Notes: a model not told the origin generated them from the sequence alone. A DNA stretch of 64,000 nt from Actinomyces viscosus (GCF_900637975.1 NZ_LR134477.1:1-64000); one strand, 5' to 3'. Positions 1 to 12,414 are shown, counted from the stretch's first letter. Translations and numbers: made by a program.

Positions 1-540
1 CGCACCCGAGGCCTCCCGTCCACGGGGTCTCCAGCTCGACGCCGTCGCCCGCCGCGCCCTCGACGAGCTCGCGGCTCGCGGGGGCGAGACGGATCCCGTC
101 GTCCTGGTCGCCACCGACGCCCGCAGGCGGGAGGTCTACGCGGCGCTCTTCCGTGCCAACGGGCCCGACGAACGTCACCCGCCTGACCGAGATCGACGTC
201 TGCGCCCCGACCCAGGTCGCCGAGCATGTCAGCGAGCGGATCGCCGGGCAGGTCGAGGGGGCCGGAGCCGTCGATGCCGTGGCCGGATCCGGGCGCCGCC
301 CTCTATCCCGAGCTGGCCGAGCTGGGCTCCTCCCGCGAGGCGCTCGCTCCGGTCTCCGGCGATGCCCTGACCCAGGTGCGCATCGCCCTGGCCGTCTGGA
401 CCGCGGTGAGGAGCTGGGCGTGCAGCCTCTACCTGCGCCACGCGGACGTGCAGATGCCCGCCGCGCGCAAAGCGCGTGCGCTGACCCGGCCCCGGGTGAC
501 TCAGGTGTCCAAGGGACCGGGAGCACGGCGGACGCCCAGG
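1..540 (+). CDS. tsaB: TsaB, tRNA threonylcarbamoyladenosine complex subunit (5' partial, frameshifted)
   Basis: The window opens inside this gene. TsaB is the dimerisation partner of TsaD in making N6-threonylcarbamoyladenosine at position 37 of ANN-decoding tRNAs. Visible parts are LDAVARRALDEL, then VVLVATDARRREVYAALF (the conserved DARRxEVY stretch) and the C-terminal LYLRHADVQMP. The frame changes near position 165, again near 285 and probably near 410, each time beside a C or G run, so the protein has to be read across all three forward frames. No stop codon separates this domain from the RimI domain that follows, which points to one fused polypeptide. The partner gene tsaD lies at 6709, beyond the sdh operon. 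Identification rests on motifs and on the TsaB-RimI pairing known in actinobacteria. Confidence 0.75.
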
Positions 541-1157
541 CTGCGGGAGATGACCGAGGCGGACCTGGAGGAGATCGCCCGGCTCGAGGCGAGCTGTTCG
601 GCGCCGAGGCATGGAGCCGGGACCTGCTGACCGCTGAGCTGGAGGCCTCCCGGGGGCCCCGGGCCGACCGCCGCTACGTCGTCGTCGAGACTGATGCCGA
701 GCCTGGTGTCGAGCCAGACGGTGCCGGCGAGGAACACGGCGCGGATCATGCCGACAGCCGCGTGGGGCTCCGGGCTCGAGCAGGAACCGGGCCGGGGGGG
801 ACGCCTCCTGGGCTATGCCGGCCTCTACCACGCCGGTGGTCTGACCAGCGCCGACCTGCTGACCATCGCCACCGTCCCGGCCGCACGCGGGCGGGGCTGG
901 CCTCGGGCATGCTCGCCGAGCTCGTGGACACCGCCCGGAAGGCGGGCTGTCCCGACGTCCTGCTGGAGGTGCGCCAGTCGAATCAGACCGCCCCAGGGGA
1001 TCTACGCCAGGCACGGGTTCGTCCCATCGGCAGACGCCGCCGCTACTATCAGGCGCCGCCCGAGGACGCCGTGGTCATGCGGCTGACGCTGCGCAGCGCC
1101 TGGACCCTCTCGGAGCGGCCGAGGTCAGTGAGTCGAGTCCGGGCTGAGCCGAGCTGA
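541..1157 (+). CDS. rimI: RimI-type N-acetyltransferase domain, fused behind TsaB (frameshifted)
   Basis: GNAT-fold acetyltransferase of the RimI family, which acetylates the N-terminal alanine of ribosomal protein S18. The domain begins LREMTEADLEEIARLEASC, typical of RimI. It continues through GAEAWSRDLLTAEL, GYAGLYHAGG and LLTIATVPAARGRG (acetyl-CoA binding turn), then LASGMLAELVDTARKAGC and IYARHGFVPIGRRRRYY, and ends AVVMRLTL. These pieces lie in different frames, with breaks near 600, 800, 900 and 1000. The order and spacing of motifs are normal, so the ancestral gene was complete. The first residues are in the same frame as the TsaB C-terminus with no stop, so an independent start at ATG 550 is possible but not required. 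Confidence 0.75.
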
Positions 1158-1498
1158 GTCGGGCTGGGCCGAGCGCGCGGCTCTGCCCGGCCGAAAGATC
1201 CGCACGCCCGACCGGGAGGATTGCGCCGGGGGTGAAGAAGCAGATAGGCACGGTGTTGGCCGGCAATAAATACGGCTTTCTGCGGTGGAGGCCTCGAGTG
1301 TCCGAGGCCTCACAGATTTGTCTGACACCCCTATGACGAAAAGGCGGCCTCGGACGGTGGCGTCAGCAAATTCCGCAGCGTTGAATCCGACGTTGAGGCC
1401 TTCCGAAATCCCCGAGATTCTGCGGATTGTCGGCGTATCGGTGCTGGTGGCGGCACAGATGGTGCCGAGGTGGCTTCAATCCCGGCTAGCCTTTTGCC
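1158..1498. other. Intergenic region ahead of sdhC
   Basis: No gene is supported here. A 9-bp inverted repeat (GAGGCCTCG at 1288-1296 and its complement at 1303-1311, loop of 6) could end the tsaB-rimI transcript. The remainder presumably holds the sdh promoter and leader, but I see no convincing -35/-10 pair. Confidence 0.4.
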
Positions 1499-2312
1499 GT
1501 GGCCAAAACATCTGCTCCTTCCCTGAAGAGGCGGACCGCCTTCTCCACGACCGTCTTCATGAAGCGCATGATGGCGATCTCGGGGCTGGTGTTCCTGTTC
1601 TTCGTCCTCTTCCACGCCTATGGCAACCTCCACTACTTCGAGGGTGAGGTCGCCTACGATCACTACGCCGTGTTCCTGCGCGCGATCCTCGTACCAATCC
1701 TGCCCTACGAGGGTTTCCTGTGGATCCTCCGCCTGGCGCTCATGGCCTGCCTCCTGGCTCACGCCGGCAGCGCCTTCCACCTGTGGGTGCGCAACAAGCG
1801 GGCCCGTGGCAACGACAAGTACGCCGTCAAGAAGCCCGGCGCCGAGTACTTCGCCTCCCGCTACGCCATGCGCACCATGCGCTGGGGCGGCGTCATCCTC
1901 CTGCTGTTCATCATCTGGCACATCCTGCAGTTCACCCACCCTGTCACTGACGCCGGGGGGCCAGTACGTGCACGGACGCGCCTACCTCAACATGTACTAC
2001 GGCTTCCAGCTGTGGTGGGTGTGGCTCATCTACGCGATCGCGCTGGTGTCCCTGTGCCTGCACGTGTGGCACGGCGTGTGGTCGGCCCTGCAGACGCTGG
2101 GTGCGGTGCGAGGAGGCACCATCCCCTTCATCCGGCTGATCGCCTTCGTGGTGGCCTTCGCGCTGTTCGCCGGCTTCATGATCGTTCCGACGGCGATCCT
2201 CTTCGGCTATGTCGACGCCCCCATGTCCGCTGCCGACTACTACCCGCAGTTCTGTGATGCGATCGGCTCCTCCGCCGAGCACTTCGCCGAGTGTGTTGCG
2301 GCGACCCACTGA
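1499..2312 (+). CDS. sdhC: Succinate dehydrogenase cytochrome b subunit SdhC (one frameshift)
   Basis: Membrane anchor of succinate dehydrogenase/fumarate reductase, of the single-subunit five-helix type that binds haem b and quinone and holds SdhAB on the inner face of the membrane. It starts at GTG 1499 with a basic N-terminus (KRRTAFSTTVFMKRMMAISGLV). Hydrophobic segments include LVFLFFVLFHAYGNL (haem-ligand His), ILRLALMACLLAHAG, VILLLFIIWHILQF, WWVWLIYAIALVSLCLHV and IRLIAFVVAFALFAGF. The frame shifts at a run of six G (1955-1960). Dropping one G joins HPVTDAGG to QYVHGRAYLNMYYG and runs to the TGA at 2310. Total about 270 residues, normal for the family. SdhA follows 12 bases on, so sdhCAB is one operon. 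Confidence 0.9.
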
Positions 2313-2324
2313 GAGTGAACGACT

Positions 2325-4318
<1,994 letters not shown>

Positions 4319-4322
<4 letters not shown>

Positions 4323-5089
4323 ACATCAAGCTCAAGATCTGGCGCCAGAAGAACAAGGACTCGAAGGGCCACTTTGAGGAGTACGCCATGAGCGGGATCG
4401 AGGAGCACATGAGCTTCCTCGAGGTCCTCGACCTGCTCAACGAGCAGCTCTTCGCCGAGGGCAAGGAGCCGGTGGCCTTCGACTCCGACTGCCGCGAGGG
4501 CATCTGCGGTCAGTGCGGTGTGGTCATCAACGGGCAGGCCCACGGGCCGATCCGCTCGACCACCTGCCAGTTGCACATGCGTCACCTGGCGGAGGACCCC
4601 TCCTTCAAGGACGGCTCCACCATCACGATCGAGCCGTGGCGCTCCACCGGCTTCCCGGTGCTGCGCGACCTCATCGTGGACCGCTCCGCCCTGGACCGCA
4701 TCGTCCAGGCCGGCGGCTACATTTCGGTCAACACCGGTGGTGCCCCCGAGGCGCACTCGGTGCCCGTACAGAAGGAGAAGGCCGACGCCGCCTTCGAGGC
4801 CGCCGCCTGCATCGGCTGCGGCGCCTGCGTGGCCGCCTGCCCCAACGCCTCGGCGATGCTGTTCACGGGTGCGAAGATCTCGCACCTGGGGCTGCTGCCG
4901 CAGGGGCAGCCTGAGCGCCTCGCCCGCGTGGTGAGCATGCTCAATCAGCACGACGCCGAGGGCTTCGGCGGCTGCACGAACATCGGTGAGTGCGCGGCCG
5001 TGTGCCCCAAGTCGGTGCCTCTCGAGGTCATCTCGCGCCTCAACCGCGACCTGGGCCACGCCCTGTGGAAGGGCCAGCACGCCCACTGA
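4319..5089 (+). CDS. sdhB: Succinate dehydrogenase iron-sulfur subunit SdhB
   Basis: Electron-transfer subunit (256 residues) that passes electrons from the SdhA flavin to quinone at SdhC. The [2Fe-2S] cluster cysteines are in CREGICGQC (residues 58-66) and TTCQLHM. The [4Fe-4S] motif is CIGCGACVAACPN, and the [3Fe-4S] ligands are in CTNIGECAAVCPK. GTG at 4319 was chosen because it overlaps the sdhA stop and gives the expected N-terminus VNIKLKIWRQ; the frame stays open further upstream only within sdhA. It is the only intact gene of the operon in this sequence. A strong hairpin follows at 5111. Confidence 0.95.
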
Positions 5090-5110
5090 CCACCTCTCCA
5101 CCCTCATCCA

Positions 5111-5179
5111 CCGAGCCGGGCACTTTTCGCGTACCCCTGCAGAAATTCTGTTGGGCCACGCGAAAAGTGCCCGGCTCGG
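5111..5179. terminator. Bidirectional hairpin between sdhB and the HAD gene
   Basis: Perfect 21-bp inverted repeat (5111-5131 and 5159-5179) with a 27-base spacer. It lies between two convergent genes and contains CTTTTCGCG/CGCGAAAAG inside the stem, giving T-rich exit on both strands. Confidence 0.75.
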
Positions 5180-5188
5180 TGTGAGGGG

Positions 5189-5887
5189 CTAGCCGACGAC
5201 GGTGAAGGTCACCCCGGTGAAGTCCGGAATCCGAGGCACCTGCGGGTCGGCCTCGGGAACACCGTCGCCCACGAGGAGGATCTGGGCTCCGGCCCGCTGG
5301 GCTGCGGTGTAGCCGGAGGCGGCGTCCTCCAGCACCAGGCAGGAGGAGATGGGCACGTCCAGGAGCTCGGCGGCCTTGAGATAGGCGCCGGGATCGGGCT
5401 TTCCGCGGGCGACGTCGTCGGCTGAGACGGCAACCGCCGGAATGGGGACCCCGGCCTCCTGCATGCGCACTCGCATGAGCTCGATCGGGGCCGAGGTGAC
5501 CAGGGCCAGGGGGACGCCGGCGTCGATCAGCGCGGTCACCAGTGCCGCGGCGCCGGGGATCTCGGCCATTCGCCCGGCCGTGCGCACGATCTCCTCCTGG
5601 GCGAAGCGCTCGTGGATGGCGTCGTGCTCCTCCGAGGCCAGCTCCGGCAGGAACCGACGGATCGTGTCGATACCGGTGCGTCCGGGGGAGTAGGCCATGA
5701 TCTCGTCGAAGCGCTCGCTCATGCCGTGGTCGCGGGCGAAGGAGCTTCACATGGATTCCACGACCGCCGAGGAGTCCACGAGCGTGCCGTCCATGTCGCA
5801 CAGGATCGCCTCGGCCCGGGCCAGGCGCACCGGTTCCCCGGCGGGACCGCTCGACGACATCAGCTGGACGGCCGGGTGAACAGTCAT
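5189..5887 (-). pseudogene. HAD-superfamily sugar phosphatase, interrupted by an in-frame TGA
   Basis: HAD hydrolase of subfamily IA (beta-phosphoglucomutase/2-deoxyglucose-6-phosphatase type). Motif I is DMDGTLVD, motif II LALVTSAP, motif III lysine in ARGKPDP, motif IV VLEDAASGY, so a metal-dependent phosphatase of small phospho-sugars is likely. It reads from ATG 5887 (MTVHPAVQ) in a single frame, but codon 5749-5747 is TGA after VVESM. The expected codon would be TGG (VESMWSSFARDHG), one base different. Downstream the same frame continues uninterrupted to 5189, so only this one base separates it from an intact 232-residue protein. It may be a real nonsense mutation or a base-call error. 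A short frame starting at ATG 5722 would lack the nucleophile Asp. Confidence 0.75.
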
Positions 5888-5978
5888 GGTGCCTCCTGAG
5901 ACGGAATCAAGGGAACGAGGGAAGAAGGAGCGGATACGGCCGTCACAGGGTACCAACGAAAGACGGGCCGTGGCCGTG

Positions 5979-6595
5979 CTATGCCCACACCCCGGAGCTG
6001 CCGCGGCGGTGGGAGCCGACCAGGTGGGTATCGATGATCCCGATCGCCTCCATGAGGGCGTGCATCGTCGTCGGGCCGACGAAGCGGAAGCCGCGGCGCT
6101 TGAGGTCGCGGGACAGGGCGGCCGACTGCGGTGACTGCGTAGGGACGTCCTCCAGCCTGCGCGGCCGGGGAGTCGACTCCGGCTGGTAGGACCACACCAG
6201 GCCCGCCAGGCCGCCGTCGACGTCGCCCGCCTCCCTGAGGCGCAGCGTCGCGCGGGCGTTGTCGATGGTGGCCAGGATCTTGGCCCGGTTGCGCACGATT
6301 CCCGTATTCCCCAGCAGGCGGTCCACCTCCGCCTGCCGAGCCGGCCACGATCTCGGGGTCGAATCCGGCGAAGGCGTCGCGGAAGGCCGGTCGCTTGCGC
6401 AGGATCGTCGCCCAGGACAGTCCCGACTGAAAGGCCTCCAGGCTCAACCGCTCGAAGACACCCCCGCTCATCGCGCACCGGCATACCCCACTCGGTGTCG
6501 TAGTACTCGCGCAGCAGCGGGTCGGTGGCGGCCCAGCGCGGTCTGGCCAGGCCGTCGTCGCCCACCACCAGGTCTGGGTTGCCGGGCTCAGTCAC
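5979..6595 (-). CDS. tag: DNA-3-methyladenine glycosylase I (two frameshifts)
   Basis: Removes 3-methyladenine from alkylated DNA in base excision repair. The family start is recognisable: RPRWAATDPLLREYYDTEWGMPVRDE. Then in a second frame GVFERLSLEAFQSGLSWATILRKRPAFRDAF, and in a third GNTGIVRNRAKILATIDNA, SYQPES, LKRRGFRFVGPTTMHALMEAIGIIDTHLVGSHRR. Tyr/Glu/Trp of the base pocket and the HTHLxxCxR-like end are in place, although the usual zinc ligand positions cannot all be checked across the breaks. Frames change near 6470 (five C on the plus strand) and near 6335. The start is GTG at 6595 with GAGGAGG just upstream. It is divergent from tsaD. Confidence 0.85.
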
Positions 6596-6694
6596 GGGTG
6601 CCTCCTCATGCGTCGTGCCGCCTGCCGCACGCGTCCGTTGCCCAGCGGGGACAGTGCCCGAAGGCGCCTGGCGTCAGCCCGTGCCGGCAGGCGA

Positions 6695-6711
6695 TAGGCT
6701 GTGGGCTTGTG
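6695..6711 (+). promoter_or_regulatory. Probable -10 element for tsaD (leaderless or near-leaderless)
   Basis: TAGGCT at 6695-6700 lies 8 bases before the GTG at 6709, with no Shine-Dalgarno sequence between. The same layout is seen ahead of guaB, guaB3 and the RNase H gene in this window. Confidence 0.4.
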
Positions 6712-7756
6712 AGCGATCCTCTCCATCCTCGGCATCGAGTCCACCTGCGACGAGACCGGCGTGGCCCTCGTGCGCGGGGCGCGAGCTCCTCGCCGACGTC
6801 ACCGCCACCTCCATGGACCAGTACGGCGCGCTTCGGCGGGATCATCCCCGAGATCGCCTCGCGCGCCCACCTGGAGTCCTTCCTGCCCACCCTCGACGCC
6901 GCGCTGGAGAAGGCCGACGTCCGATCTGGGCGAGGTCGACGCCGTCGCGGGTGTGCGCCGGCCCCGGGCTCATCGGTTCCCTGACCGTCGGAATCTCCGC
7001 CGCCAAGCCCTGGCCGCGAGCCTGGCAGGCCGGTCTACGGCGTCAACCACGTCATCGGCACCTGGCGGTCGACGAGCTGGTCGACGGCCCCCTGCCCGAG
7101 CGGTTCATCGGGCTCATCGTCTCCGGCGGTCACTCCAACCTCCTGAGCATCCGCGACATCGCCACCGACGTCGTCGAGCTCGGCGGCACCCTCGACGACG
7201 CCGCCGGCGAGGCCTCCGACAAGGTCGGTCGGCTCCTGGGCTGCCCTACCCGGGTGGCCCCCACGTGGACCGGCTCTCCCAGGAGGGCGACCGCAGCGCC
7301 ATCCGCTTCCCTCGCGGCCTGGCCGCCGGCAAGGACAAGGAGCGCCACCGCTACGACTTCTCCTTCTCCGGTCTCAAGACCGCGGTGGCCCGCTACGTCG
7401 AGTCCCTGGAGGATGCCGGCCAGGAGGTGCCCGGCGCCGACGTGTGCGCCGCCTTCTCCGAGGCCGTCAACGACTCCCTGACGGCCAAGGCGGTCCAGGC
7501 CTGCCTGGACACCGGCTGCGACACGCTCGTCGTCGGAGGTGGATACTCCGCCAACTCCCGCCTGCGGTCCCTGGCCGCCGAGCGCTGCGAGGCAGCCGGC
7601 ATCACCCTGCGCCTGCCGCCGCTGCGCTTCTGCACCGACAACGGCGCCCAGATCGCCGCCTTGGGCTCGGCGGCCGTGCGCGCCGGCGTTGCCCCCAGCC
7701 CCATGGACTTCGCCCCGGACTCAGGGATGCCGCTGGACGTCAGCGTCGTTCACTGA
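6709..7756 (+). CDS. tsaD: TsaD (Gcp/YgjD), tRNA threonylcarbamoyltransferase catalytic subunit (many frameshifts)
   Basis: Transfers the threonylcarbamoyl group to A37 of tRNA, working with TsaB and TsaE. Recovered pieces in order are [71 protein letters not shown] (metal-binding HxxxH), [67 protein letters not shown] and [13 protein letters not shown]. At least six frame changes fall between 6715 and 7260, while 7280-7756 is a single clean frame ending at TGA 7754. This gene is normally essential, so the breaks are most simply sequencing errors. Its separation from tsaB by the sdh operon is unusual compared with genomes where tsaB, rimI and tsaD are contiguous. Confidence 0.85.
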
Positions 7757-7763
7757 CAGTCAT

Positions 7764-8514
7764 TCACTGATGCCTGCCGGCGTCCCCTGACCCCTGCTGT
7801 GTCGCGCCGGCGGCCACTCCCCGGATGATGATCTCGATCTTGCGGTCCAGGCCGCCGCGCTCCAGCCAGCTCTCGTTCGGGGTCAGCGCCTCGGGCAGGG
7901 ACGGCGCCCGACTGGTGGCCGCCAGGCGGCTCGCCTCCTGCAGCCCCGTGGAACCGCCGCGCTCGGAGGCGGGGGTGTCCTCCGCCGGCTCCTGCCCGGT
8001 CGGCGCGGGGAGCCCGGAGCGGCCGACGGGGGGAGCGCATTGACCTCGATCTGCGCGTGCGTGGAGATGACGGTGTCGCCCACGAAGTCCAGGACCACCC
8101 TGGCCTCCTCGGCCTCAAGCCCTCCGTCGACCAGCACCTGACACGCCTGGGAGACGGGGCCGGCGAAGAGCTGGTGCGCCCACGGCACCCCCATGATGAC
8201 GCCGGCCAGGCCTGGTACTGCTCCAGCATCCCCCAGACGGCCTCGACGTGCGCCCGGACCGTCTCGGGCCAGCTCCTCCCCGGACGCGGGACCTCGACCC
8301 GGGAGGCGATCCGCTCCAGGCAGGCGGCCAGCAGGTCCTCGCGCGAGGCGATCGTGCGGTACAGCCCCGAGTCCGCCACGCCCAGCCGCTTGGCCACCCG
8401 CCGTCAGCGTGAAGTCCGCGATGCCGATCTCGAGTGCCGGCGTCGACGACGTCGTCGCGCGAGAAACCGGGTCTCGGTCCGGTCGGTCCGGCCCAGTCGC
8501 GCCAGTGATGCCAT
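7764..8514 (-). CDS. TetR-family transcriptional regulator (frameshifted)
   Basis: Begins MASLARLGRTDRTETRFSRDDVVDAALEIG. The helix-turn-helix LTAVAKRLGVADSGLYRTIASREDLLAACLERI is intact. The ligand-binding half (VRAHVEAVWGMLEQYQ, MGVPWAHQLFAGPVSQACQVLVDGGLEAEEARVVLDFVGDTV) follows after frame changes, and the tail ESWLERGGLDRKIEIIIRGVA ends at a TGA (7766-7764). Breaks are needed near 8455, 8400, 8210 and 8035-8000. It diverges from the ABC exporter at 8635, and a 9-bp palindrome lies in the shared promoter region, so this protein most likely represses the exporter and itself until an exported compound binds. The ligand is unknown. Its stop is 8 bases from the end of tsaD (convergent). Confidence 0.8.
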
Positions 8515-8584
8515 GGCAGCACAGTAGTGCGCCGCGACGACGGTTGCTCCCGCTTCAGCGGTGAGAATAAGGCGGGCCTTATCG

Positions 8585-8607
8585 AATTCTGAAATGTATT
8601 CAGAATT
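8585..8607. promoter_or_regulatory. Probable TetR operator
   Basis: Perfect palindrome AATTCTGAA-N5-TTCAGAATT (arms 8585-8593 and 8599-8607) in the 120-base space between the divergent TetR gene and the ABC exporter. A second short repeat, ATAAGG-N4-CCTTAT, sits at 8567-8582. AT-rich palindromes of this size in such a position are typical TetR binding sites. Confidence 0.65.
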
Positions 8608-8634
8608 AGAGCCGACGGAAGGATGAGGCTCCTC

Positions 8635-11600
8635 ATGAGCACGCAGACTCAGTCGTTGTCGAGGACGTCGCCGCAACCTTCGGCGAGCACTCAGTCCGCC
8701 GAGGCGCCGGGCGATCAGCCCCCGCAGAGCAACGCCCAGCGCTCGCGCGAGGGGCAGGCCGCCATCGCTCGCCTGGGCGCTCCCGTGTGCACCCGCCTGA
8801 GGATCGGTCAGGCCCTCGTCCCGCTCTCCGCGGTCCTGGCGGTGGCGCCGTACGTCGCACTGGTCCAGCTCGGCGACATCCTTCTGCGCGCCTACCGGGC
8901 CGGGGTGGGGCCCGACCCCCAGCAGGTGCCGCTCCGCCGTCATGATGCTCGTGGGACCTACTCACCCGGCTGCTCCTGTACTTCCTGGCCCTGCTCATCA
9001 CCCACATGGCCGACCTGTCCCTGCGCGATCGGCTGCGGCGCGACATCGTCGACCGCATCTCCCATGCTCCGCTGGCCTGGTTCACCGCCTCCACCTCCGG
9101 GCGCATCCGCAAGGCCGTCCAGGACGACACGACCCTGGTCCACACCGTCATCGCCCACGGCCCCGTCGAGCGTCTCAACGCCGTCGTCACTCCGTTGGCG
9201 CTACTGGTGTGCGCCCTTCTGGATCGACTGGCGCCTGGCACTGATCGCGCTGTCCACACTCGTCCTCTACGTGCTCACCTACTCGGTGTCGATGCGCGGC
9301 ATGAAGGAGAAGACCGTGGAGATGGACCGCAAGCTCGCCGCCATCTCCTCCACCATGGTCGAGTTCGTCTCCGGCATCGGCGTGGTCAAGGCCTTCGGCC
9401 GCGTCGGCCGCGCCCACTCGGCCTACCTCACTGCGGCCGACGAGTTCTCCGCCTTCTACCGCGCCTGGGCGATGCCCCTGGTGACTGTCACCTGCCTGTC
9501 CTTCACCTGGGTCTCGATCCCGGTGCTCCTCCTGGTCAACCTCGGTGACGGGGCACTGCTCATCCATGCCGGCGCCGTCACCCTGCCCCAGGTCCTGGCC
9601 ACGACCCTGGTCGCCCTGGGTCCTGCCCGCCGTGCTCATCACCATCGCCTCGATCTCCTGGTCCTACCAGATGGCCGGAGCGGCGGCTCTGCGCCTGTGC
9701 GAGGTCCTCGACACCCCCGTTCTGCCCGTTGCCGACCGTCCTGAGCGGCCCCGCAGCGCCCTTGTCGAGATCAGCCACGTCTCCTTCTCCTACGGGGACA
9801 CCCTCGCCGTCGACGACGCCTCTCTCGTCCTGGAGCCGGGCACCGTCACCGCCTGCTGGGACCCTCCGGGTCGGGAAAGTCGACACTGGCCACCCTCATC
9901 GCCCGCTTCGCCGACCCCGACGCCGGAGCCGTGCGCATCGGCGGGGTGGACCTGCGGGACATGGACGAGACGACCCTGTACTCCACCGTCTCCTTCGTCC
10001 TCCAGGACGCCCAGCTGCTCGGGACCACCGTGCGGGAGAACATCGCGCTCGGACGCCCCGACGCCGACCTGGACCAGGTGCGGGCCGCCGCCCGGGTGGC
10101 CCGCATCGATGAGGAGATCATGGCACTGCCGGACGGCTACGACACCGTCCTGGGACAGGACACCGCCCTGTCCGGAGGCCAGGAGCAGCGCATCGCCATC
10201 GCTCGTGCCATCCTGCTGGACACTCCCGTCATCCTGCTCGACGAGGCCACCGCCATGGCCGATCCCGAGTCCGAGGCCGAGATCCAGCAGGCGCTGAGCG
10301 CCCTGGTCAAGGAACGAACGGTGCTGGTGATCGCCCACCGCCCGGCTGCCGTGCGCGGCGCCGACCGCATCGCCGTCATGGAGCGGGGGCGCATCGTCGC
10401 CTCCGGCACCCATGACGACCTCGTGAACGAGCCCCACTACCGGGCCCTCCTGCGGCAGACTGGTGAGCTCGACGGCGCTGCCGGCCCGATTGGCGAGAGC
10501 TCCGTGACCGGGGCGGACGGGCCCTCCCTCGCCGACGAACCGGGTGGCGAGGCCTCCGGTGCTCCGTCCCCGGACTCCGTCGAGCAGGCCGTCGAGCAGG
10601 TTCCTGACCGGAGCCGGTCGGTTCCCCCGGTCCCGACGCCGGCCGCCGGTGCCTCCGGAGCCGTACGCTCCCTGCTGGCCCGCTTCCGCAGGCTCATGCT
10701 CGACTCCTCTGGCGGCCAGACGCGCACGAGTCTCGTCCTGGGCGCGGCCAACGGCGTCGCATCCGGGCCGCACTGATCTCACTCCTGCCCGCCTCGGTCG
10801 CCCTGGGGACCGGCGCGCCCCGATGGGGACTGTCCGTCGGCGGGTGGCTCCTCGTCCTCGTCGTGTGCGGCGTCGTTGCCGCCGTCACCGAGTTCCAGGG
10901 ACAGCGCCGAGGAATGTCCGGGCGCTCGGCTTCATGCACGACGTCCACCACGCCGTCGGCGACCGGATTCGCCCGCCTGCCCCTGCGCTGGTTCAACGCC
11001 GACTCCGCAGGGAGCCTGTCGCGGGCCGTCAGCCAGGAGATGGTGGCCCCTCGGGGAGTCCGCCGCCCACTTCATGTACATGCTCACCTCCACCACCGCC
11101 GCCTGCGTCGTCGTCTGGGCCGGCTCCTGGGCCTGGGACTGGCGCCTGGGCCTCCTGCTGACGGTGGCCGCGCCCCTGTTCGCCGAACTCGTGCGCGCCG
11201 CACGCCGCCTGATGGATCACGGCAAGTCGATCTCCGAGCCCGCCGAGCGCGAGCTGGCAACCCGCGTTGTCGAGATCGCCCGCTGTCAGGGCCCTGCGCT
11301 CGTGCCGGGCCGCCACCGGCTACAGCCGCCTGAGGGCCGCCTTCGGACGACGGCGTCCGTGCCTCACGGCGCTCCCTGTAGTGGGAGACCGCCGGTAACG
11401 TCGTCAACGGTGCACTGAGCCAGGTCGTCGTCGTGGCCATGATCGGCCTGACCGCCTCCTTCGCCGTCTCCGGAACCATGGAGCCGCTCGTGGCCGTCGC
11501 CATCATCGGCATGTGCCTGCGCTTCACCACCATGCTCGACGACATCAGCGGGGCCGTCATGGGCATGGAGGAGCGCCGTCAGATGATGAACCACCTCGAC

Positions 11601-12414
11601 GCCGTCATGGACGCCGAGCTCATGGCCGAGCCGCAGACCCGTGCCACGCTGTCCGATCCTGGAGCCGTCGAGCTCGACGACGTCGTCTTCGGCTACCGCG
11701 CCGACCATCCCGTCCTGGCCGGGGTGTCGATGAACGTCCCCGCACGCACCATGTGCGCGATCGTGGGGCCCTCCGGCAGCGGTAAGACGACCATCGCCCG
11801 CCTGGTCGCCCGCTTCTGGACGCCGACTCCGGGACCGTGCGCGTGGGCGGCACCGACGTGCGCGACATGCCGACCGCACAGCTCATGGAGCAGCTCTCCA
11901 TGGTCTTCCAGGACGTCTACCTCTTCGACGACACCCTGGACGCCAACATCCACATCGGAGACCCTGCGGCCGACGACGATCAGGTGCGCTGAGCCGCAGA
12001 CCTCGCTGGTGTCACCGAGATCGTCGACCGTCTGCCCCACGGCTGGGACACGCGCGTGGGAGAGGGCGGGCGGGCCCTGTCCGGCGGTGAGCGCCAGCGC
12101 GTCTCCATCGCCCGCGCCCTGCTCAAGCGCGCGCCGATCGTCCTGCTCGACGAGGCCACCAGTGCCCTGGACGCGGAGAACGAGGCCAATATCGTGGCCG
12201 CGATGCAGGAGCTGCGACGCACCTCGACGCTCATCGTCATCGCCCACAAGCTCGAGACGATTGCTGCGGCTGACCAGGTCATCGTCCTCGACGACGCCGG
12301 ACACGTCGCCCAGCACGGACGGCACGAGGACTTGTGACGGCCGACGGCCCCTACCGCAGCTTCTGGGAGCAGCGCACCCGGGCCCGCGGCTGGGAGCTCG
12401 TGTCAACGAGCTGA
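8635..12414 (+). CDS. Fused tandem ABC exporter (two TMD-NBD halves in one polypeptide; frameshifted)
   Basis: Large ATP-driven membrane exporter. Half one: transmembrane domain (LVPLSAVLAVAPYVAL, GMKEKTVEMDRKLAAISSTMVEFVSGIGVVKAFGR), then an ATPase with Walker A GSGKS, Q-loop VLQDAQLLG, signature LSGGQEQR and Walker B VILLDEATA. A linker of roughly 150 residues rich in Glu, Pro and Ser (about 10450-10690) leads straight into half two with no stop codon. Half two: transmembrane region (LRWFNADSAGSLSRAVSQEM, WRLGLLLTVAAPLFAELV), then GPSGSGKTTIARL, VFQDVYLFDD, LSGGERQRVSIARALL, IVLLDEATSALD. At least eight indels interrupt it, mostly in G/C runs. Corrected length is about 1,250 residues. The arrangement resembles IrtA/IrtB-like pairs but fused. 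ATG 8635 has GAGG upstream; ATG 8623 is an alternative. Substrate unknown; the divergent TetR gene suggests drug- or metabolite-induced efflux. Confidence 0.8.

Noticed and set aside
1285..1647. Small forward open frame ahead of sdhC
   Set aside because: Overlaps the start of sdhC in another frame, with no ribosome binding site or family resemblance.
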